Assembly (NCBI RefSeq): GCF_002531725.1
Contig: NZ_NWSQ01000017.1
Coordinates: forward strand, 62,001-126,000
Reading direction: 5' to 3'
DNA length: 64,000 nucleotides
Source of the DNA: Rhizobium sp. L43
GTDB lineage: Bacteria; Pseudomonadota; Alphaproteobacteria; Rhizobiales; Rhizobiaceae
The stretch's first letter is position 1, and every line of letters begins with the position of its first letter. Position numbers and translations under genes: made by a program. Under the pieces are notes generated by a model. The model did no database searches. It worked only from the letters and a program-made list of their open reading frames with translations, and was not told where the DNA came from. Below are positions 7,331 to 15,938 of the stretch, one piece after another.

Positions 7331-8710
7331 ATGCAGCCTACATCCTGGTCCGATCGCCTCGTCTCCGCGGCACTCGCTTTGCTGGCATTCTGCTGCCTGA
7401 CCGGCTGGAGCGTCGCCCATGCGCAAACATTTACCCTCGTAGCGGAAGACAAGGTAAGACTGCGCGTCGTCGAATGGCGCTCGTCGGATTCCCGCTATGC
7501 CAGCTGGGAAGCGCTCGACGGCGTCTATACCATCGACGATACCGGCGACCTGTCGATCCCGATCGCAGGCCATGTACAGGCAACCGGAAAGACGACCGAA
7601 GAGCTCGCCGATGCCATCGCCGGCGCACTGGCCGAAAAGGCCAACCTTCCCGGCAAGCCATATATCGCCCTGGAAATTGCCGAGCATGCACCGATCTTCG
7701 TGACCGGAACCGTGCAAACTCCCGGGCGCTATGCTTTTGAACCCAATATGACCGTCATGAAGGCCGTCAGCATCGCCGGCGGCTTCCTGCGGGAACGCGA
7801 GGACAATACCTATTTCGAGCGCGACCGGATCCAGGCTGCCGGCGCCTACCGAACGGCCGTTCTCAACCGGCGCGATCTCTTGATGCGGCAGGCGCGGCTG
7901 CGCGCGGAGATCGCCGGCGAGCAGAGTTTCGAGATCCCTGCCGAACTCTTGGGAACGGCCGATGTGGACAGGCTGAAGGCACAGGAATTGAACCTGATGC
8001 GGCTGCGGCGTGTCGATATCGACAGCCAGATCGAAGCGGCAAACGACCTCACCCGTCTCTATGGCCAGCAGGTCGAGTCGCTTGCGGCCAAGATCAGCTC
8101 GCAAAAACGGCAGATCGACCTTGCCCAGAAGGAACTTGATAACGTCAACAACCTGATGAGCAAGGGCCTGATAAGCAATTCCCGTCAGGTTTCGGTCGAC
8201 CGCTGGGTGGCGGATGCACAAGGCACCCTGATCGATCTCGAAGTCGCACTGACTACGGCCCGTCAGGGCCTCAGCGAAGCCGACCGTTCGAAGATCAACA
8301 TCGTCAACAGGCAGAACAGCGAAAACCAGGAATTGCTCAACCAGGTCAATCTCGCAATCGGCAGGGCGGCGATCGATATCCAGGTGGCCCAGCTTCTGGG
8401 CGAACAGGCCGGCTACGACGCCCAACTGGCCCAGATCAATACCGACGCGCCGGGTCTCGGCAGAGCGCAGAAGAACTACAGAATCGTGCGTCGTAATGAC
8501 GACGGGACCTCTCGCACCATCGCGGCGGACGAGCAAACCGCATTGCTGCCGCACGATCTCGTCGAGGTCGGCTTGGACACGAATGTTCAGGCGCCATCTC
8601 CGCCGCCGCAGACCGCACCGCAGAAACAGAGCTCGACAGACCCATCGTCCGTTGTGGCCGGGGATAATCGGCCGGCCGCCGGCTGGATATCGCCGACAGG
8701 ATCGAATTAG
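7331..8710 (+). CDS. ExoF-like outer-membrane polysaccharide export protein (OPX)
   Basis: 459 residues. A signal peptide (hydrophobic 11-25, cleavage predicted after WSVAHA at residue 31) is followed by the polysaccharide export (PES) domain (about 33-100, YTIDDTGDLSIPIAG). An SLBB-like segment (GTVQTPGRYAFEPNMTVM, about 122-139) comes next, then a long coiled coil (about 200-345). This order matches ExoF-type OPX proteins that connect periplasm and outer membrane during export of Wzx/Wzy-made chains. No lipobox Cys is evident. The start was chosen because it gives an intact signal peptide and has GGAG eight bases upstream; the same frame extends 32 codons further upstream over the previous gene's end, which is unlikely to be translated. 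Confidence 0.88.
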   Translation: MQPTSWSDRLVSAALALLAFCCLTGWSVAHAQTFTLVAEDKVRLRVVEWRSSDSRYASWEALDGVYTIDDTGDLSIPIAGHVQATGKTTEELADAIAGALAEKANLPGKPYIALEIAEHAPIFVTGTVQTPGRYAFEPNMTVMKAVSIAGGFLREREDNTYFERDRIQAAGAYRTAVLNRRDLLMRQARLRAEIAGEQSFEIPAELLGTADVDRLKAQELNLMRLRRVDIDSQIEAANDLTRLYGQQVESLAAKISSQKRQIDLAQKELDNVNNLMSKGLISNSRQVSVDRWVADAQGTLIDLEVALTTARQGLSEADRSKINIVNRQNSENQELLNQVNLAIGRAAIDIQVAQLLGEQAGYDAQLAQINTDAPGLGRAQKNYRIVRRNDDGTSRTIAADEQTALLPHDLVEVGLDTNVQAPSPPPQTAPQKQSSTDPSSVVAGDNRPAAGWISPTGSN

Positions 8711-8784
8711 GAGGCGGCTGTGATTATCGACGACATCGGCGGCTTTCGCCTCGGCCGCTCACTCTCCGGAACGGGATCTGAAGC

Positions 8785-10254
8785 ATGTCGATAGAACCGA
8801 TCGGTTTCATCGTTCTGTTGCTCGGCGTGCTCAGCGTGGTCAACGGCGCGCGCTTTGCTATTACGATCCTCTGCCTGTCGACGCTGCTGGGAGCCGCGGC
8901 GGCTCTGCAATTGCCGGCGCTCGGCGGCAGCAGCATCCAGCCAAGCCATCTTCTGGTACTCTTTCTCGTTGTCGCAGCGCTGCTGCGCCCGGCTCAAACG
9001 CAGGCCGCCCTGGCCAGCCTCGCCTATCCGGGTCCCGGCTTCTGGTTTGCCGCCTACATCCTGTTTTCCGTAGCATCGTCTTTCTTCCTGCCCCGCATCT
9101 TTGCCGGCGCGACCCTCGTCTACTCCTCGGCACGAGACGCCTCGGGCATGATGTCGACAGTGGCCGCTCCGCTGTCGCCGGGTTCGTCCAATCTCAGCCA
9201 ATCCGTCTATCTACTCGGCGACCTCGCCTGCTTTGCCGTCGTCTCGGGGCTTGCGAGACTCGGATATGCCCGTTTCATCGCACAGCAGTTGATCGTCGCG
9301 TCGATCGTCTGTTTTGTCCTGGCGTTGATTGATATCGGAACCTTCCTGACCGGTCAGTCCTACCTGCTCGATGTCATCAGGAATGCGAATTATACCATGC
9401 ATACGGCCGAAACGATCAGCGGCTTCAAGCGCATCGTCGGCGCCTTTCCGGAAGCGAGCATGTACGGCGCCGTCGCACTGGCTTATTTTTCCTTCACGCT
9501 CATGCTGTGGCTGGAGCGTGTTGAAAGCCGCATGGCGGGACTTGCAACGCTTTTCATCGGCCCGACGATCGTCCTCTGCACGTCGACGACTGCCTATATT
9601 GCCGGCATGTTCGTTGTCTGCATGTTCGTGCTGTTCTGCCTGAAACGACTGATCGGCGGCCCGGCCACGACCCCGCATGTTACACTGCTGGTGATCACGC
9701 TGTTCCTGATCCCTTGCGGCATCGTTGCCCTGAGCCTTGTCCCCGATGCGTGGGATTCCATCGTCGGCCTGGTGAACACCACGCTCTCGGACAAGCTGCA
9801 ATCGCAATCCGGCGAAGAACGCACCGCCTGGAATACGCTGGCATTGATCGCATTCGTCGATACCGCCACCTTCGGCGCCGGGCTCGGCACGGTTCGCGCC
9901 TCGAGTTTTATCGCTGCATTGCTTTCCAATGTCGGATTAACAGGCACTCTTCTCTTCGCCACCTTCCTGTACAGCCTTGTAAGAGCGTCCGGCCGGCACA
10001 TATCAGGCAATCGGCAGACGCACGCAGTCGGAAACGCCGCGGTCATGGCATCGATCGGCCAGGTCGCCTCGGCGGCGATATCGGGAAGCGGCACCGATCT
10101 CGGCCTTCTGTTCAGCACCACGGCGGGCCTGGCGGCCGGGTGCCTGGCGGTAACCAATATCTCACCGCGACGCGCAACCCGATGGCTTGTCAACCGGCCC
10201 CCGCTGGAGACATCGACCTCTCTGATGAGAGCGCCGATGGTGTCGACACGATGA
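8785..10254 (+). CDS. Wzy/ExoQ-like polysaccharide polymerase (O-antigen ligase-like membrane protein)
   Basis: The 489-residue protein is strongly hydrophobic, with about ten to twelve predicted membrane helices from residue 5 onward. A larger periplasmic loop near residues 330-360 (LSDKLQSQSGEERTAWNTL) resembles the loop that carries conserved polar residues in O-antigen ligase/Wzy families. It would polymerise lipid-linked repeat units on the periplasmic face, with the co-polymerase and export protein encoded just upstream. It is the last plus-strand gene of the block before a minus-strand small membrane protein. The start is supported by the hydrophobic first helix; the Shine-Dalgarno sequence is weak (GGGA about 12 bases upstream). 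Confidence 0.8.
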   Translation: MSIEPIGFIVLLLGVLSVVNGARFAITILCLSTLLGAAAALQLPALGGSSIQPSHLLVLFLVVAALLRPAQTQAALASLAYPGPGFWFAAYILFSVASSFFLPRIFAGATLVYSSARDASGMMSTVAAPLSPGSSNLSQSVYLLGDLACFAVVSGLARLGYARFIAQQLIVASIVCFVLALIDIGTFLTGQSYLLDVIRNANYTMHTAETISGFKRIVGAFPEASMYGAVALAYFSFTLMLWLERVESRMAGLATLFIGPTIVLCTSTTAYIAGMFVVCMFVLFCLKRLIGGPATTPHVTLLVITLFLIPCGIVALSLVPDAWDSIVGLVNTTLSDKLQSQSGEERTAWNTLALIAFVDTATFGAGLGTVRASSFIAALLSNVGLTGTLLFATFLYSLVRASGRHISGNRQTHAVGNAAVMASIGQVASAAISGSGTDLGLLFSTTAGLAAGCLAVTNISPRRATRWLVNRPPLETSTSLMRAPMVSTR

Positions 10255-10400
10255 TGCCCGCGCTCGAACTCCGCCCCGGCGCGGATTGGTCTGATCACAG
10301 CATCGGCGTGTCCGCGCTGGGCCGGAGCCGGCCGGCCGCGTCGTATCTTTCAAGGATCGCGGCTGGAAACAGCCCGTCTGCCGAGGACTCTAGGTCAATA

Positions 10401-10700
10401 TCAGCCTTGCTGGCGCTCGCTGGTGGTCGCGACACTGTCTGCGACGGAATTATTTTGCCGCAGCCTGGCACTGCGGCGCAAAAGCCCCGACACGAACACA
10501 CCTGCCAGATAGCCGATTTCCATGAGCACGAGGATGGCGAAACCGGAGAGGATCGCCGCGATCACGGAAGACCCATTGGCAAAAGCCACACTGCCGAAGC
10601 CGATTGCCACGAGGAATGCAAAAATTGCGAAAGCCCAGGCACGGATGGAGGCCCCGGCGGCGATCGAAATTGCGACTGCCACGACTGTGGTGATCAACAT
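10401..10700 (-). CDS. ExoX/SyrA-like small membrane protein (cassette copy 1)
   Basis: 99 residues with three hydrophobic segments: about 1-20, 24-43 and 53-73 (the last reading LVLMEIGYLAGVFVSGL). A polar, basic tail follows. The size and the ending with a conserved Q/E-x-GY-x-xG-like helix resemble the ExoX/SyrA exopolysaccharide repressor family, in which ExoX counteracts the ExoY sugar transferase after transcription. That assignment is an inference from topology and context. It is clearly paralogous to the protein at 15077-15376 (shared IRAWAFA and LMEI-YLAG blocks), which also lies next to an ExoY-like gene. A longer frame runs 26 codons upstream but the ATG chosen aligns with the paralogue. 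Confidence 0.6.
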   Translation of the reverse strand: MLITTVVAVAISIAAGASIRAWAFAIFAFLVAIGFGSVAFANGSSVIAAILSGFAILVLMEIGYLAGVFVSGLLRRSARLRQNNSVADSVATTSERQQG

Positions 10701-11004
10701 GGCAATCCCCCTTCCCTCTGCATTCCGACAAGGATCCCGGCACCGATGGTCGTACCGCGAAACAAGATGTCGAAACACAGCCTGGTGACAGGCAAGGCAC
10801 TCTTCATGGTGAATATCTCAACAATGAACACACATAAGCCGCCGACGGCCAGATCCGATTCAGCCACGCCCGGACTGGACGCGGCTATATATACCGAACG
10901 GGGCCTTCATATGACAGACCCATCGGCTCAATTCACAATCGTCCCCTCGACGGGAACGACAATGCCGGCTCATTCGTATTGCGCACAATCGGAAGGATGA
11001 TGAC
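10701..11004. other. Intergenic region, divergent promoters likely
   Basis: This 304-bp gap separates the minus-strand small membrane protein from the plus-strand GT8 gene, so it should hold both promoters. A TATATA stretch lies near 10887. No convincing gene, palindrome or repeat was seen. GGAAGG precedes the GT8 start. Confidence 0.4.
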
Positions 11005-11919
11005 ATGAACAATCAGTGCGTCGTCTACGTCACGGATGTCGAGTATTCATTTCCGACTATTCTCTCCGCACTTCAGGCTCGCAAATTCGCAAGCCCCGCA
11101 ACCGATGTCTGCGTCCTCATGTCGGAACATCTCGATAATTTCGAAGAGCTGAAAGCCCTGCTTGCAACGAGCGGGGTCGACTTGATCGATGCGACGGAAG
11201 CGCTGCAGGACTCGCTCGGCAAGCTCGACGGATCGCATTTCCAGGGACGCATCAGCGTCAGCACCATGGCCAAGCTGGTCCTTTGCGAGATCCTGCCTGT
11301 CAACTATACTCAGATCATCTACCTCGATGGGGATACGCAGATCGTCAGCGATCTCGGGAGGCTGGAAAATGCCACTGTGCCCGAGGGCAGGTTTTTCGCG
11401 GCGCGCGATTACACCGCGATCCACGACTTCCTCGACACTGGAAAGAGCAGCTACTATTTCAACGCAGGGGTCCTAAAATTCCATCGCAACGGCTGGATCG
11501 GGCAGGAGGCGCTTGAGCTTTTTGCTAAAAACCCCGAGGCCTGCGAGGGCAAACATGATCAGGGCGCATTGAATTATGTCTGCGGTTCATCGCTCATCCT
11601 CGTTTCGAACCGCTGGAACTTTCCCAAACAGTTCCTTCATCTGGTGAACATGTCCTCCTTGTCGATTGTCCATTATATGGCGCATCCGAAGCCGTGGCAT
11701 GGCACTTTCTTTCCTTGGACCGATAGGGAAAGCCAAGTCTACGTCGACCTGCGCAAAGCACATCCGATTTACAGCGCGCTGTATCGCGGAATAAGCTTCG
11801 ACCGTAAGATGCTCTATAAATACCGATCGATACGAGCCCGCATCGAACACGCAATTGAGAAAGACGGACCCCATCCACGGGTCCAGAGCTTGCTGGTCGG
11901 CGGCGACTACGCCGTATAA
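11005..11919 (+). CDS. GT8-family glycosyltransferase
   Basis: 304 residues with a GT-A fold of the LgtC/WaaI type. The N-terminus (CVVYVTDVEYSFPTILSAL) binds the nucleotide sugar. A Mn-binding DxD motif sits in IIYLDGDTQIVSDL (about residues 104-117). YYFNAGVLKF (about 148-157) and a late HYMAHPKPWHG (about 224-234) are typical of the family's C-terminal His/Gly/Lys motif. These are retaining enzymes using UDP-glucose or UDP-galactose. It is probably another step in repeat-unit or LPS-like synthesis. GGAAGG precedes the ATG. The gene stands alone in its gap and is followed 132 bp later by another transferase in the same direction. Confidence 0.85.
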   Translation: MNNQCVVYVTDVEYSFPTILSALQARKFASPATDVCVLMSEHLDNFEELKALLATSGVDLIDATEALQDSLGKLDGSHFQGRISVSTMAKLVLCEILPVNYTQIIYLDGDTQIVSDLGRLENATVPEGRFFAARDYTAIHDFLDTGKSSYYFNAGVLKFHRNGWIGQEALELFAKNPEACEGKHDQGALNYVCGSSLILVSNRWNFPKQFLHLVNMSSLSIVHYMAHPKPWHGTFFPWTDRESQVYVDLRKAHPIYSALYRGISFDRKMLYKYRSIRARIEHAIEKDGPHPRVQSLLVGGDYAV

Positions 11920-12051
11920 TGGTGTGTTGTTGGTCAGACCTGAGGATTGTCCGCGTGAGCGATGTCGGGATTGCCGGTCGAGCCGTGATTGCCGGCGGAC
12001 GCGCAACTATTCATCCATTCATCCCAGAATGGATAATGTTCAGGACAGAAT

Positions 12052-13074
12052 ATGAGTTATAGCGCCTCCGCCGCCAGTATCTCGCATTACCTAAAAGCCC
12101 GCCTGCGCCGGGGGCTCAAGGCTCGGCAGGTTCGCTACGACGCGCTGCGCGACGGGCTCAAGCAGGCGCGTCACGTCGTCATCTGCGTCATCCGCGACGA
12201 GGGGCACCGGCTGGCATTCTTCCTGCAGTATTATCGCGATCTCGGCTTCGAGCACTTCATCTGCATCGACAACGGCTCGACCGATGGCACGGTGGAATTG
12301 CTGTCCAGCTTCGATGATGTCTCCCTTCTTTCGGCTCACGGCTCCTACAAGGCGGCGAGATTCGGAAACGACTGGATCAACGAAGTCATCAACCGGCACT
12401 GCCGGGAGAAATGGGTCCTCTATGTCGATGCAGACGAGTTTCTGGTCTATCCGCATTGCGACACACGGCCGATCGATCAGTTGACCGCCTATATCGATTC
12501 CACCGGCGGCCATTCGCTGCGCTCTGTCATGATCGACATGTACAGCCCGCATCCCGTTCTTGAAAACATATGCGAGCCCGGCCGCAATCCGCTTGAGGTC
12601 TGCAATCTCTTCGACCGATCCGGCTATGTCGCGCATTTCGACAAACGCAACTGGACGATATGGATCAAGGGCGGCGTTCGCGGGCGCGTTTATTTCCACG
12701 ACCGGCTCTGGGACGGCCCCGCGCTCAACAAGATCCCGCTCGTCTATATCAAGGGTGAACGTCTTTTTCTCAAGTCATCACACCAGGTCTGGCCGCTCTC
12801 TCTCAATCTGGGCGACATGCACGGAGCGCTCGGAGTGTCCGGCGCACTTCTGCATTTCAAGTTCCTGTCGACCTTCGTGCACAAGGTTGCCGACGCGGCG
12901 CACCGATCCCAGCACACGGAGGAATATACCGTATATTCCTCGAGCAAGGACATGGACGACTTCGTCTATGACGATACGGGCACTTACAGAAGCTGGAAGG
13001 ACCTCTCCGATCACGGGCTCATCCAGGGTGAAGGGTGGAAATACTGGAGGAATGCGTCGGAGAGCGAGGTCTGA
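12052..13074 (+). CDS. Glycosyltransferase, GT2-like (Glyco_tranf_2_4 type)
   Basis: 340 residues. After a basic N-terminus comes the GT-A core: VICVIRDEGHRLAFFLQYY (about 43-61), IDNGSTDGTVELL (about 73-85), then the metal-binding motif LYVDADEFLVYP (about 123-134). The family is common in rhizobial surface-polysaccharide loci and resembles GT2/GT92 enzymes acting on nucleotide sugars in the cytoplasm. AGGA lies seven bases before the ATG. The next gene downstream is on the other strand. Acceptor and sugar are unknown. Confidence 0.8.
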   Translation: MSYSASAASISHYLKARLRRGLKARQVRYDALRDGLKQARHVVICVIRDEGHRLAFFLQYYRDLGFEHFICIDNGSTDGTVELLSSFDDVSLLSAHGSYKAARFGNDWINEVINRHCREKWVLYVDADEFLVYPHCDTRPIDQLTAYIDSTGGHSLRSVMIDMYSPHPVLENICEPGRNPLEVCNLFDRSGYVAHFDKRNWTIWIKGGVRGRVYFHDRLWDGPALNKIPLVYIKGERLFLKSSHQVWPLSLNLGDMHGALGVSGALLHFKFLSTFVHKVADAAHRSQHTEEYTVYSSSKDMDDFVYDDTGTYRSWKDLSDHGLIQGEGWKYWRNASESEV

Positions 13075-13148
13075 CGCTTGCAACCGCTTGGGTTAAGGGG
13101 ATTGTCAGAATTTTCCGCTGTTCCCTCATTTATTTTGCGGAGCAAAAC

Positions 13149-13901
13149 TCAGGCGAGGGACGTCTCACCCTCGGCATAGGCTTCAAGCGCTTTCCGATTG
13201 AGAATACGGATTTTGCCTTGCGTCCCGTCGACCACTTTGCTCTCGCGCAGGCGCCGCAGGCACTGGTTGACCTTTTCACGCGAGGCCGGCAGCGTCGCGG
13301 CCAGGTCATGTTGCGAGATGATCAGTTCATCGCCGTTGTTCTGCGCATCCGTTCGGTACAAGGCAGAAAGACGCAGTAACGTCCGTGCCAATCTCTGCCG
13401 CAAATTCGATCCGGCGTTGGAAATGATCCTCAGCTCGAGTTCGGAAACACGCGCCAGCGCCTTCGACAGGACCTTCACCTGGAATTGCGGATCGTTCGCA
13501 CACAGGTCCCGCAGCAACCGGCCGTCGAAATAATGAAGTTCGCAGTCCGACGAGGCCCGATATTCCAGGCTGAGAGATTGCTTGCGCAGCACCTCCAATT
13601 CGCCGATCAAGCCGCCTTTCGGAATGATCTCCACGATAAACTCCCGTCCATCGGCAAGCGGGGTGCTTGCATTGATCATTCCGCGATGGACGCGGGCGAA
13701 CATATCGATGAGGACACCAGCGCCGGCAATAACCTCACCGCGGCGAAATTTTCGAACACTCGTGCGGCAAAACGGAAACTCGTGATCCAAATCCGCCCGG
13801 CGGCCGTATTCATTATCTGCAGGTCCACAAGTAACCGCTTCGCCCGTTTGCGGAGCGCTTCCTCTAGTCCTGCCGCCTCGGATGTCAATCATCCCGTCCA
13901 T
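13149..13901 (-). CDS. Crp/Fnr-type transcription regulator (cassette copy 2)
   Basis: 250 residues, a close paralogue of the regulator at 2501-3238. Long stretches are identical or nearly so from the barrel (RRGEVIAGAGVLIDMFARVH) through FIVEIIPKGGLIGELEVLR to the helix-turn-helix (ISQHDLAATLPASREKVNQC, then RRLRESKV) and the C-terminal KGKIRILNRKALEA-type end. Differences lie mainly in the first 30 residues and the dimer helix. Recognition-helix residues are identical, so the two should bind similar DNA sites. The start at MDG matches the first copy and has GGAG nine bases upstream. It is divergent from the second, degenerate sugar transferase. Confidence 0.86.
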   Translation of the reverse strand: MDGMIDIRGGRTRGSAPQTGEAVTCGPADNEYGRRADLDHEFPFCRTSVRKFRRGEVIAGAGVLIDMFARVHRGMINASTPLADGREFIVEIIPKGGLIGELEVLRKQSLSLEYRASSDCELHYFDGRLLRDLCANDPQFQVKVLSKALARVSELELRIISNAGSNLRQRLARTLLRLSALYRTDAQNNGDELIISQHDLAATLPASREKVNQCLRRLRESKVVDGTQGKIRILNRKALEAYAEGETSLA

Positions 13902-14354
13902 TACGAGTAACTCCACGCAGACTAATTGGGTTTATTGCTGCCGGAAACATTCGTAGTGGGTTAAATTAGAAAGTCAAATAATAATAATATAAAAATTTCG
14001 TGTTAAAACTATACATAAATATGACAAACACTCATATTTGAATATCTTAAAATTGCTATTGAATTCTATTGGAATGAAATTTCAGAAGCTATGTGACACT
14101 TTTTATACAATTAACGGCAATTGCTTGCCGATAGAATAAATCAAGAAACATCGAGGATAAATGACAAACAAAAATAGATGTAATTAATATTTAAGATGTA
14201 CCGTCCGTAAATAAATAACTGTTTTAAGTATTCACAAGACTTTCTTTGGGATATAAATAAATTATTCACGATTATGACCTCGGTCACAGACATCAAACTT
14301 GGATTAAAACAAGCTTTGGCTGTGATTTCTGGGATTTGTCTAACGGAGACGCGG
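13902..14354. promoter_or_regulatory. AT-rich divergent promoter region of cassette 2
   Basis: This gap between the second regulator and second sugar transferase is strongly AT-rich. It contains a perfect inverted repeat CGGCAA-TTGC-TTGCCG (14115-14130) and, close to the gene, the palindrome TGACC-TC-GGTCA (14275-14286) inside a block shared with cassette 1. Apart from that block the two intergenic regions have diverged. The frame opening at the ATG at 14274 runs in phase into the transferase, unlike in cassette 1, where the equivalent frame stops. Confidence 0.5.
14275..14286. promoter_or_regulatory. TGACC-N2-GGTCA palindrome, candidate operator
   Basis: TGACCTCGGTCA is a perfect 5-2-5 inverted repeat and lies within the only well conserved block shared with the leader at 3631-3655. 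The likely binder is one or both Crp-like paralogues, though the site does not match the classical TGTGA-N6-TCACA pattern. Confidence 0.45.
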
Positions 14355-15011
14355 ATGGCGGGAAAAAATCAGCGCATCAACGTAACCCAACCTCGGCGGG
14401 ACTTTGCCGGAGCCCGGCAGGACAGGCATCCTTTCAACTCGTCGCAATCCCATACGATCAGCAGAATTCTGAAGCGTGCGCTGGATATCCTCATTGCGGC
14501 AAGTCTCTTATTGCTTCTGTCGCCGCTCCTTTTATCGGTGGCCGTCATTGTCCCGTTAAGTGACGGGGGGGCTGTTTTCAATTCCCGTCGTCGGATCGGC
14601 TATAAGGGAAAAGAGTTTGATTGCCTCAAATTTCGGACAGTGAGATCCGCCGCCGCGGTGACCGGGCAGGTGACGGTGATCGGCGATATATTGGAGCGGT
14701 CAAGCCTTGAGAAGCTTCCGCAATTGATCAACGTGTTGCTTGGCCACATGAGCCTCGTCGGGCCCCAGGCGATTACCAAAGAAGAGCTACCGCGTTACGG
14801 TGAACATGCCGATGCCTATTTGTCCGTCCGTCCAGGCCTGACTGGTCACTGGCAGAGCAGCGGGTGCAAGGGCGTCAGCTATCAAAATAGAGTTTCCCTC
14901 GATGTCGACTATCTCGCGAAATGGACGCTCGCGCGGGATTTCGTCATCATCGCAAAAACAGTGTTCGCCCTGCTTTCCCGGCATGCCCTGCTGCCCAGGC
15001 AAGACCCATGA
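14355..15011 (+). CDS. Degenerate ExoY-like sugar transferase, probable pseudoenzyme (cassette copy 2)
   Basis: 218 residues, paralogous to 3714-4415. The re-entrant helix (about 42-62), KFRTV, MSLVGP and VRPGLTGHWQ are kept. The catalytic Asp-Glu dyad, SSIDELPQL in copy 1, reads SSLEKLPQL here. GPRPV reads GPQAI. About 25 residues between KFRT and the dyad, including DDPRIT, are gone. In this enzyme family the Asp of the dyad is the nucleophile, so the protein is expected to be inactive while still membrane-bound and folded. The start was set at MAGKNQ because GGAGA precedes it exactly as in copy 1; an in-frame ATG at 14274 would add 27 residues. The reading frame is uninterrupted, which argues for retention rather than decay. 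Confidence 0.8.
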   Translation: MAGKNQRINVTQPRRDFAGARQDRHPFNSSQSHTISRILKRALDILIAASLLLLLSPLLLSVAVIVPLSDGGAVFNSRRRIGYKGKEFDCLKFRTVRSAAAVTGQVTVIGDILERSSLEKLPQLINVLLGHMSLVGPQAITKEELPRYGEHADAYLSVRPGLTGHWQSSGCKGVSYQNRVSLDVDYLAKWTLARDFVIIAKTVFALLSRHALLPRQDP

Positions 15012-15076
15012 CGTTCTGACACCAGGCATAGCGAGATAACCCTCGCCAAAGTTCTATCCAGGCGCCAGCCATTGCT

Positions 15077-15376
15077 TTACCCGTGAGGACGCTTGCCGGT
15101 CACATGCGGGCGCCGGGCGATGGAATTCCTCTTCCGGCGTTTTTGCATATGCGCCCACAATGAGAAGGCGAATAGCCCCGCCAGATAACATATTTCCATC
15201 AATGCCAGCAGTTCGAGGCAAGAAACGCTCGCCTCCGCGAAGGGAGAGCCGTTCAGCAGGATCACGACACCCCAGGCGGCGACCAGCAGAAATGCGAATG
15301 TTGCAAAGGCCCAGGCGCGAATTGTCGCTCCGGCGACGACGGAGACTGCAACCACGATGAGGGTGCTGTTCAGCAT
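15077..15376 (-). CDS. ExoX/SyrA-like small membrane protein (cassette copy 2)
   Basis: 99 residues, paralogous to 10401-10700 with the same three-helix layout (about 4-19, 24-44, 54-75) and a basic tail (HMQKRRKRNS). Shared blocks are AGATIRAWAFATFAF and LMEICYLAGLF. It lies convergent with, and 65 bp from, the degenerate sugar transferase, which repeats the association seen in the first cassette at the locus scale. If the ExoX-like reading is right it would bind or restrain the sugar transferases at the inner membrane. Alternatively it is a small membrane protein of unknown role. Confidence 0.6.
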   Translation of the reverse strand: MLNSTLIVVAVSVVAGATIRAWAFATFAFLLVAAWGVVILLNGSPFAEASVSCLELLALMEICYLAGLFAFSLWAHMQKRRKRNSIARRPHVTGKRPHG

Positions 15377-15938
15377 TAATCTGCTCCTCTCTTCACACCT
15401 CCTTCAAGCCGCCGTCAGCCCTGAAGGCATGACCAAACCTGAAGTCGAAACGAGGTCCGATTAAAGTATTTTATCGGTTACCGTTAAAATATTGCTAAGA
15501 CCGCCCTAACAAGTCGAACGAACCCACGCTGTAGAATATTCGACTATTCATTCAGCAAGGGCGCTCTACGTCAAAAACCAAGAAATTCGCAGCTATCGCG
15601 GCCGGGAAGAGTTCGGCATTTGGGGGATTAATACAGCAACCAGTGATGCAAGCGCGGCATTCACCAGTCGAACTCAAATATTCGTTCTTTGCGGAAAAGA
15701 TGAGGCTGCATATAGGTTTAGGATGAGCGCATATGCGCTCGCCACGCCCCAGACCGCGCTTGCCAGCCAAGCACGCGACCTCGACCGTGTCGGCAATTTG
15801 GCGGCTGCCTGCTCGAAATTCGGCATGACGACGGGGCCGGCTGTTCACCCGCGATGATCGCCACACATAAAAAGCAGGGTTCGCGGCGATGGCGAACCCT
15901 GCTGATCCTCAAGCTGTACTGGGCCCCGAACCGGAAGC
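15377..15938. other. Intergenic region with palindrome; no convincing gene
   Basis: A perfect 16-base palindrome GAGCGCATATGCGCTC lies at 15725-15740, just at the start of a possible 44-codon plus-strand frame (15723-15857) that resembles nothing I recognise. The region ends with the terminator of the acyltransferase gene. The first 150 bp are AT-rich and may carry the promoter of the small membrane protein. Confidence 0.35.
15874..15902 (-). terminator. Rho-independent terminator of the acyltransferase gene
   Basis: A perfect 11-bp stem (GCAGGGTTCGC / GCGAACCCTGC) with a 7-base loop is followed on the minus strand by TTTTT. It lies 37 bp past the acyltransferase stop. Confidence 0.8.

Noticed and set aside
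7328..8554. 408-codon minus-strand frame opposite the export protein
   Set aside because: The plus strand gives a signal peptide, PES domain and coiled coil; the antisense product has no motif.
15723..15857. 44-codon plus frame with AGG upstream
   Set aside because: No homology recognised and its start coincides with a palindrome; kept only as a remark on the intergenic region.
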